The position numbers and the translations under genes are program-made. From positions 992,001-1,056,000 of the forward strand of contig NZ_CP080096.1 in the NCBI RefSeq assembly GCF_019428685.1: 64,000 nucleotides of DNA, read 5' to 3'. Position 1 is the first letter of the stretch; the number at the start of each line of letters is the position of its first letter. This stretch comes from Paraburkholderia edwinii (GTDB lineage: Bacteria > Pseudomonadota > Gammaproteobacteria > Burkholderiales > Burkholderiaceae). Positions 58,458 to 64,000 of this stretch are shown piece after piece. The notes beneath the pieces are model-generated. The model did not search any database. It was not told where the DNA came from and saw nothing but the letters and a program-made list of their open reading frames with translations.

Positions 58458-58471
58458 AGTGCATACGCACA
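58458..58471. promoter_or_regulatory. Operator copy upstream of the efflux operon
   Basis: AGTGCATACGCACA matches TGTGCGTACGCACA at twelve of fourteen positions and lies eight bases before the ATG of the HlyD-type gene. Confidence 0.65.
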
Positions 58472-58478
58472 CGAATCT

Positions 58479-59573
58479 ATGAGCTCAACTCCATCGACAG
58501 TCGCGCCGCCGAACGTGGCGGGAACCGCGAAGAAAACACGCCGTATCCCCTGGATGTGGCTTGCGGTTCTTTCCGTCGTCGTTGTGCTGATCGGCGCCGG
58601 CTCGTACTGGTACCTTGTCGGCCGCTTTATCGAAACCACTGACGATGCGTATGTGGGCGGCGACGTCACTGTGATGGCGCCGCGCGTGAGCGGCTTTGTG
58701 ACCGACGTGCTCGTGACGGACAACCAGTTCGTGCACGCGAACCAGGTGCTGATCCGCATCGATTCGCGCGACTACGATGCGCGGCTCGCGCAGGCGAACG
58801 CCGAAGTGGAGAGCGCGCAAGCCGCGGTGACGGAGCTTCAGGCGAAGCGCACGCTGCAGCTCGCGCTGATCAACGAGCAGGCGGCCGGCGTGCACGCATC
58901 GAGTGCGGAACTGACGCGCAGCGCCGCGGACCAGTATCGCTATCGCGAACTCGTGAAAGACGAGGCGGTGTCGGACCAGGTGGTCGAGCGCGCGGATGCG
59001 GATCTGCAAAAGGCGCGTGCCGCGGTCGATCGCAGCAACGCATCGCTGATTGCCGCGCAGCGGCAGCTCAGCGTGCTCGATGCGCAAATCGGCGACGCAC
59101 AGGCGCGCGTGGCGACGGCGAAAGCCGCGCAGCGCGTCGCGGAACTGAACGTCGAATACACGACCATCCGCTCGCCTGTCGACGGTTACATCGGTAACCG
59201 CACCGCGCGCGTCGGCATGCTCGCGAATGTCGGCGTTTCGCTTCTGACGGTGGTGCCGGAGCACGGCCTGTGGGTCGATGCGAACTTCAAGGAAGACCAG
59301 CTCAAGCACATGCATGCGGGCGACAAGGTCGACGTGCAGCTCGACGCATCGAGCGAGCCGATTACCGGTGTCGTGCAAAGCCTCGCGCCGGCGACGGGTG
59401 CCACTTTCAGCATCCTGCCCGCGGAAAACGCGACCGGCAACTTCACGAAGATCGTGCAGCGTGTGCCCGTGCGAATCTGGCTCGAAGTGCCGAAGAGCAT
59501 GCATCACGTGTTGCGGCCGGGTTTGTCGGCGACGGTGAAAGTGCATCTGAACGAACAGCGCGCAGGCGCTTAA
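58479..59573 (+). CDS. emrA: EmrA/HlyD-type periplasmic adaptor
   Basis: 364 residues. A short cytoplasmic N-terminus, one transmembrane helix (WMWLAVLSVVVVLIGAGSYWYLVG), a lipoyl-like half (GDVTVMAPRVSGFVTDVLVTDNQFV), a long alpha-hairpin (about 95-215) and a beta-barrel domain with the other lipoyl half (TTIRSPVDGYIGNRTARVGMLANVG). It joins the inner-membrane exporter to the outer-membrane channel. First gene of the three-gene operon. No ribosome binding site is visible and the operator is directly upstream, so initiation may be unusual. Confidence 0.94.
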   Translation: MSSTPSTVAPPNVAGTAKKTRRIPWMWLAVLSVVVVLIGAGSYWYLVGRFIETTDDAYVGGDVTVMAPRVSGFVTDVLVTDNQFVHANQVLIRIDSRDYDARLAQANAEVESAQAAVTELQAKRTLQLALINEQAAGVHASSAELTRSAADQYRYRELVKDEAVSDQVVERADADLQKARAAVDRSNASLIAAQRQLSVLDAQIGDAQARVATAKAAQRVAELNVEYTTIRSPVDGYIGNRTARVGMLANVGVSLLTVVPEHGLWVDANFKEDQLKHMHAGDKVDVQLDASSEPITGVVQSLAPATGATFSILPAENATGNFTKIVQRVPVRIWLEVPKSMHHVLRPGLSATVKVHLNEQRAGA

Positions 59574-59642
59574 GTGCTCATCCATCGCGATTCCCTCGCG
59601 AGCGCTCGATAACCGCCCATCGCGCAACCCAAACTGCCCATC

Positions 59643-61223
59643 ATGACGACTCCCGCCCACCCGCCCATCGACCCGATGAATCTGCCGATGCGCGAAAAAG
59701 TCTTCGCGTTCACGCTGATGTGCATCGGCTTTTTCATGGCGACGCTCGATATCCAGATCGTCGCGTCGTCGCTCAGAGATATCGGCGGCGGACTGTCCGC
59801 GAGCCAGGACGAGCTGTCCTGGGTGCAAACCGCGTATCTGATCGCTGAGATTCTCGTGATTCCGATGTCCGGCTGGCTCACGCGCGTGTTTTCGACGCGC
59901 TGGCTGTTCACCGCATCGGCCTTCGGCTTCACGGTAACGAGCATGCTGTGCGGCCTCGCGTGGGATATCAATTCGATGATCGTGTTTCGCGCGCTGCAAG
60001 GGGCACTCGGCGCGGCGATGATTCCGACCGTGTTTACCACCGCGTTCATGATCTTTCCGGGCAACCAGCGCCTGATCGCGTCGACGGCGATCGGCACGCT
60101 CGCGACGATCGCGCCGACCATCGGCCCGGTGATCGGCGGCTGGGTCACCGACCAGTGGTCGTGGCACTGGCTGTTCTATCTGAACCTGGTGCCGGGCGTG
60201 CTCGTGACGGTGCTGGTGCCGCGTTTCGTGCACGTCGATCACGGCGATGTATCGCTGCTCAAGCGCGGCGATTATCTCGGCATTCTGCTGATGTGCGGTT
60301 TTCTCGGCTGCCTCGAATACATGCTCGAGGAGGGGCCGCGCAAAAACTGGTTTGGCGACCATGTGATTCTTGCGTGTGCATGGATTTCCGGCATCTGCGG
60401 TTTTCTGTTCCTCGTCCATGCGTTCACCGCGAAAGAGCCGATCGTCGACCTGAAGGCGCTGGCGCTGCGCAATTTCGGCATCGGCAGCTTGCTGTCGTTC
60501 GTCACCGGCATCGGCATTTTCTGTACCGTGTATCTGACGCCGGTGTTTCTCGCGCGCGTGCGCGGCTTCGATTCGCTGCAAATCGGTCTTGCGCTGCTGT
60601 CGGTCGGCGTCTTTCAATTGATTGGGCTCGTCATGTATTCGACGGCGGCGCGGTTTATCAACCTGCGCGCGCTGCTCGTGTTCGGACTGATTCTGTTCGG
60701 CCTCGGCTGCTATCTGTATGTGCCGATCACGCACCAGTGGGGCTGGTACGAATTCCTGATTCCGCAGGCGCTGCGCGGCTTCGGCCAGCAGTTCTGTATT
60801 GCGCCGATCGTCACAATGGCGCTCGGTTCGCTGCCGCCGTCGCGGCTCAAATCGGCAAGCGGCCTGTTCAACCTGATGCGTAACCTCGGCGGCGCGATCG
60901 GCATCGCGGTGGTCAGCACGATGTTGAACGACCGCTTCAACCTCCACTACGAACGGCTCGACGAACACGTCACTGCCGGCCGGCCCGTCGTCGAATCGTT
61001 CTTGCGCGATCAGGCCGCGCATCTGTCGGCAGCCGGTGGCGATATGGTCAACGGACTGCAAGGCAGCGTCGCATCGCTGCACGCGCTGCTGACGCGCGAA
61101 GCGCTGACGCTGACCTTCGCCGACACGTTTCTTGCGGTCGCGCTGTGCTTCGTCGTCGCGCTCGTCGCGATGCTGTTTTCGAAGCCGTTCGGCTTTAGCG
61201 CGCCGCCCCCCGATGCTCACTAG
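59643..61223 (+). CDS. emrB: EmrB/QacA-type DHA2 multidrug exporter
   Basis: 526 residues with 14 predicted helices; helix 1 FTLMCIGFFMATLDIQIVASSL has the Asp typical of EmrB, and ALQGALGAAMIPTVFTT and GPVIGGWVTDQWSWHWLFYLN are the DHA2 signatures. The loop between helices 13 and 14 is extended. It exports hydrophobic toxins or fatty-acid-like compounds with EmrA and an outer-membrane factor. Start spacing to emrA is 69 bp. It differs from the stand-alone DHA2 protein at 23072-24592. Confidence 0.94.
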   Translation: MTTPAHPPIDPMNLPMREKVFAFTLMCIGFFMATLDIQIVASSLRDIGGGLSASQDELSWVQTAYLIAEILVIPMSGWLTRVFSTRWLFTASAFGFTVTSMLCGLAWDINSMIVFRALQGALGAAMIPTVFTTAFMIFPGNQRLIASTAIGTLATIAPTIGPVIGGWVTDQWSWHWLFYLNLVPGVLVTVLVPRFVHVDHGDVSLLKRGDYLGILLMCGFLGCLEYMLEEGPRKNWFGDHVILACAWISGICGFLFLVHAFTAKEPIVDLKALALRNFGIGSLLSFVTGIGIFCTVYLTPVFLARVRGFDSLQIGLALLSVGVFQLIGLVMYSTAARFINLRALLVFGLILFGLGCYLYVPITHQWGWYEFLIPQALRGFGQQFCIAPIVTMALGSLPPSRLKSASGLFNLMRNLGGAIGIAVVSTMLNDRFNLHYERLDEHVTAGRPVVESFLRDQAAHLSAAGGDMVNGLQGSVASLHALLTREALTLTFADTFLAVALCFVVALVAMLFSKPFGFSAPPPDAH

Positions 61224-61255
61224 AAGACTCACGAAGACTCACTAAAGGAACCGCC

Positions 61256-62791
61256 ATGAAACCGATTCTGATGAAAGTGCTGGCTGCCGCGGCGGTGCTG
61301 ACGCTCGCGGCCTGCGCGGTTCAACCCGCGACGCACGCTGATTTGCCCGAAACCGTGAAGACGGTTGCGCCGACGGCCTGGAACGTCGACGCGCCGCAAG
61401 ACGCTGTCGATGCGACTACCTGGTGGACGCAATTCGGCGACCCCGTCATGCACGATCTCGTGCAGTCGGTGCTGAACGACAACCTCGATGTGAAAGCGGC
61501 CGTCGAGCGCGTGAAGCAGGCGCAGGATGACGTGAAGCAGCGCCACGCGGCGTTGCTGCCCGAACTCGATGCGACCGCGATCGCCTCGCACACGCGGCAA
61601 ATCCTGCCGCCGCCACTCGGTTATGTCGACGCCGCAGGCGCCGGGCTTTCGGCAAGCTGGCAACCGGACGTATTCGGCGGCGAGCGTCTTGCCGTACTCG
61701 CCGCGAAGGCGCAGGTGTCGGGACGCCAATCCGCCCTGAACGAATTGCGGCTCGCGCTGGCCGCGAACACCGCGGCGGCCTATATCAATCTGCGCTGGGC
61801 GCAATCGGAGCTGCAGATTCTCAACGACAACGAGCAGATTCGCAGCCGCGCATTAAAGCTCACGCAAGACAGGCTCCGGTACGGACTCTCGACGCAGCTC
61901 GATGTCGCGCGTGCGCAGAATCAGCTGCAGGATCTGCAGGCGCGCATTCCGCGTGTGCAGTCGGAGATCCAGCATCAACTGAGCCTGATCGCGGTGTTTT
62001 CGGGCCGCACGCCGGAAAGCGTCAGCCAGCTCGTGCTGACCGACGCGCGTCCGATTCCGGTGCCGTCGCAAGGTGTGCCGGTCACACTGCCGTCCGAGGC
62101 GTTGCTGCGCCGTCCCGATGTGCAGACCGCGTACGCAAGGGTCGAACAGCGTGCCGCGGAGGTTGGTGTATCGCGCTCCGAGCGCTATCCGAAGTTTCAG
62201 CTTAACCTGACGGACGGGTTGCTCGCGGCGTCGTGGGTCGGTACGCCGACGCTGACCGATAACCTGTTCAGTGCCGCATTGAGCGCAACGAGCCCGATTT
62301 TCAACGCGGGCCGTATCACCGCGAATATCGATGCAAGCGAAAGCCGGATGCGCGAATCGCAACTCGGGCTGCAGCAGACGATGCTCAACGCGCTCAAGGA
62401 GATCGAGGACACGCGCAGCGACCTGGTGAGCGGCGGGACGCAGGTGGACCGGCTCGGCGGCGCGCTCGACTCTTCAGGCAAGGCGTTGAAGCTGTCGACG
62501 CAACTCTATAAAGGCGGTGCGTCGAGTTTTCTCGATGTGCTCGATGCGCAGCAGGCCTACCTCGTCGATGCCGAAGCGTTGAACGAAGCGAAGCGCACGC
62601 ATGCGCAAGCAGCCGTCGCGCTGTACCGGTCGCTCGGTGGTGGCTGGAATGCCGCGGCGGATACGGCGACGGCCGCAAATACGGCAAATACGGCGAATGC
62701 GGCAAATACGGGCAATCCGGTTACGGGAGTACCTGCAATACCGGCAGCTTTGCCGGTGGCCGCTTCGTCTGCATCGGTCGCGGCCAATTAA
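61256..62791 (+). CDS. Outer-membrane efflux lipoprotein (OprM/NodT type)
   Basis: 511 residues; AAAGGA before the ATG. A lipoprotein signal peptide with lipobox LAAC (Cys20) is followed by two outer-membrane-efflux repeats (about 55-260 and 270-460), with TTWWTQFGDPVMHDLVQSVLNDNLDVKAAVERVKQA and YKGGASSFLDVLDAQQAYLVDAEALNEAKRTHAQAAVALYRSLGGGW. It forms the trimeric outer-membrane channel of the EmrAB system. The last 45 residues are a low-complexity Ala/Asn/Thr tail built on a 9-bp DNA repeat, likely dispensable. Confidence 0.94.
   Translation: MKPILMKVLAAAAVLTLAACAVQPATHADLPETVKTVAPTAWNVDAPQDAVDATTWWTQFGDPVMHDLVQSVLNDNLDVKAAVERVKQAQDDVKQRHAALLPELDATAIASHTRQILPPPLGYVDAAGAGLSASWQPDVFGGERLAVLAAKAQVSGRQSALNELRLALAANTAAAYINLRWAQSELQILNDNEQIRSRALKLTQDRLRYGLSTQLDVARAQNQLQDLQARIPRVQSEIQHQLSLIAVFSGRTPESVSQLVLTDARPIPVPSQGVPVTLPSEALLRRPDVQTAYARVEQRAAEVGVSRSERYPKFQLNLTDGLLAASWVGTPTLTDNLFSAALSATSPIFNAGRITANIDASESRMRESQLGLQQTMLNALKEIEDTRSDLVSGGTQVDRLGGALDSSGKALKLSTQLYKGGASSFLDVLDAQQAYLVDAEALNEAKRTHAQAAVALYRSLGGGWNAAADTATAANTANTANAANTGNPVTGVPAIPAALPVAASSASVAAN
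62675..62719 (+). repeat. 9-bp tandem repeat in the efflux lipoprotein tail
   Basis: Five units of GCAAATACG or near variants (GCAAATACG x2, GCGAATGCG, GCAAATACG, GGCAATCCG), encoding Ala-Asn-Thr-type triplets. In-frame slippage here would only lengthen or shorten the tail. Confidence 0.85.
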
Positions 62792-62905
62792 TCGGCGGGC
62801 GAGCGCGCTAACCGGCCGCTTCGACCATCGCCGCATGAACATCGGCGCCTCGCGTCCGGCGTGAGCGAGGCTTCCACGTGTAGCACTTCCTTGTGAGGAA
62901 CAACG

Positions 62906-64000
62906 ATGACTTCTCGAGATATCGTGATCAGCAATCCGGTCAGAACCGCGATCGGCGCATTCGGCGGCACGCTCAAAGACGTGCCGGCGACCGACCTGGG
63001 TGGGCTCGTCGTGCGCGAAGCAGTGCGCCGTAGCGGAATCGACGCAAGCAAGCTCGGCTCCATCGTGATGGGCAACGTCGTGCAGGCCGGCAACGGGATG
63101 AACCCGGCGCGCCAGGCCGCGATTGCTGGCGGCGTGCCGGTGTCGGTGCCGTCGCAGACGGTGAATCGCGTATGCGGCTCGGGCGCCCAGGCGGTCGTGT
63201 CGGCCGCGCAGGAAATCTGGCTTGGCTTCGGCGACGTCGCGGTCGCGGGCGGCATGGAAAATATGGACCGCGCGCCGTACCTGCTCGACAAAGGCCGCTG
63301 GGGCTACCGCATGGGTAACGCGCAGATCTATGACAGCGCGTTGTACGACGGACTCCTCGACGCGTTTTCGGGCGAGCATTCGGGCTGGCACACGGAAGAC
63401 CTCGTCACGAAGCTTTCGATCACGCGCGAAGCGCAGGACCGCTGGGCCGCGCGTTCGCATCAGCGGTTCGCGGCCGCGCAAAAGCGTGGCGCGTTCGAAG
63501 CGGAACTGTTGGCGGTCGAAGTGCAGGGCCGCAAGGAAACGATCCGCTTTATCAACGACGAACAACTGCGCCCCGATACGACCGTCGAAACGCTGGCGAA
63601 GCTGCGTCCCGCCTTTCGCCGCGACGGCACGATTACGGCCGGCAATTCACCGGGCCTGAATTCGGGCGCGGCGGCCATGCTGGTCGCCGAGCGCGCTTAC
63701 GCGGAAGCGAACGGCATCGAGCCGCACGCGCGCCTCGTCGCGTATGGCATCGGCGCGGTCGAGCCCGGCATGTTCGGCCTGGGCCCGGTGCCGGCGGTGC
63801 GTATGGCGGTCGAGCGCGCGGGCTGGAAGCTCACCGATGTCGAGCGCTTCGAGATCAACGAAGCGTTTGCCGCGGTGCCGCTCGCCATCATCCAGCAGCT
63901 GGGTCTCGCGGAAGACGTGGTCAACGTCGAAGGCGGCGCGGTCGCGCACGGTCATCCGATCGGCGCGACCGGCGCGATTCTCACCACGCGTCTGATTCAT
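62906..64000 (+). CDS. Acetyl-CoA acetyltransferase-type thiolase (3' end outside window)
   Basis: 365 codons to the window edge, frame still open; GAGGA precedes the ATG. N-terminal thiolase domain with nucleophile Cys90 in NRVCGSGAQAV, and C-terminal domain with EINEAFAAVPLA and the His motif GGAVAHGHPIGATG; the final CxG loop lies outside the window. It condenses or cleaves acetyl-CoA/acetoacetyl-CoA or similar thioesters in the cytoplasm. It could serve polyhydroxyalkanoate synthesis or fatty-acid degradation. It lies 114 bp after the efflux operon in the same direction, probably a separate unit. Confidence 0.93.
   Translation, partial: MTSRDIVISNPVRTAIGAFGGTLKDVPATDLGGLVVREAVRRSGIDASKLGSIVMGNVVQAGNGMNPARQAAIAGGVPVSVPSQTVNRVCGSGAQAVVSAAQEIWLGFGDVAVAGGMENMDRAPYLLDKGRWGYRMGNAQIYDSALYDGLLDAFSGEHSGWHTEDLVTKLSITREAQDRWAARSHQRFAAAQKRGAFEAELLAVEVQGRKETIRFINDEQLRPDTTVETLAKLRPAFRRDGTITAGNSPGLNSGAAAMLVAERAYAEANGIEPHARLVAYGIGAVEPGMFGLGPVPAVRMAVERAGWKLTDVERFEINEAFAAVPLAIIQQLGLAEDVVNVEGGAVAHGHPIGATGAILTTRLIH

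Noticed and set aside
58485..61232. 915-codon minus-strand open frame
   Set aside because: Antisense to emrA and emrB, which have full family signatures; highly charged shadow composition.
1..64000. CRISPR arrays, tRNA/rRNA genes, insertion sequences, attachment sites
   Set aside because: Looked for direct repeat arrays, tRNA cloverleafs with CCA-type ends, transposase motifs and terminal repeats in the gaps; none was found by eye.

Overview
The window is GC-rich (about 60-65 percent by eye) with dense short operons. The gene content (a complete pga operon, a stand-alone hopanoid C-3 methylase, DUF4148/DUF2917/DUF1840/DUF1488 proteins, a phasin, many LysR/MarR/AraC regulators) points to a Burkholderiaceae member of the Paraburkholderia/Trinickia/Caballeronia type. 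This is inferred from gene content, not from a marker gene. I saw no tRNA, rRNA, CRISPR array, insertion sequence or prophage.

Layout. 1-4.4 kb: end of a divergent GTP cyclohydrolase I, an HtrA-type protease, a glutaredoxin, an AraC regulator and two small envelope proteins. 5.1-17 kb: an extended poly-N-acetylglucosamine (PNAG) locus. It holds pgaABCD, a Crp/Fnr-type regulator, a VpsR-like enhancer-binding protein with a GAFTDA loop, a secreted protein translationally coupled to it, and a second glmS to supply glucosamine-6-phosphate. A good -24/-12 (sigma-54) promoter match and a distal dyad lie upstream of pgaA. 17-21 kb: a one-TM protein, a strongly structured leader with an intrinsic terminator, a secreted beta-propeller/F5-8C protein, and a small secreted protein plus DUF4148 protein behind a second sigma-54-like site. 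21-31 kb: fRMsr, two MocR-type regulators, a DHA2 exporter with a divergent LysR, and a YdeP-type molybdoenzyme near moaA. 31-42 kb: ArsR/SRPBCC pair, Doc toxin-antitoxin, repeat-rich surface protein, double-cupin protein, LysR, ABM monooxygenase, hpnR and AraC. 43-50 kb: receiver-only response regulator, second member of the small secreted family, ferritin-like protein, DUF2917, GNAT, HD protein, catalase and an ECF sigma-factor remnant. 50-54 kb: MarR-ClC operon and an HPP/CBS protein sharing a 19-bp palindrome. 54-64 kb: LysR, P450, phasin, two paralogous MarR genes and a tripartite EmrAB/OprM-type efflux operon sharing a 14-bp operator, then a thiolase cut by the window edge.

Most interesting: (1) the extended PNAG locus with its own two-regulator module, candidate sigma-54 promoter and precursor-supply gene; (2) a family of small secreted proteins ending in CVGPxSFCNxYFG, two copies about 23 kb apart; (3) the structured leader/terminator before the propeller-F5/8C gene; (4) two MarR circuits whose operators can be read directly, and two repressor genes (ArsR, MarR) that look leaderless with the operator lying in the promoter spacer.
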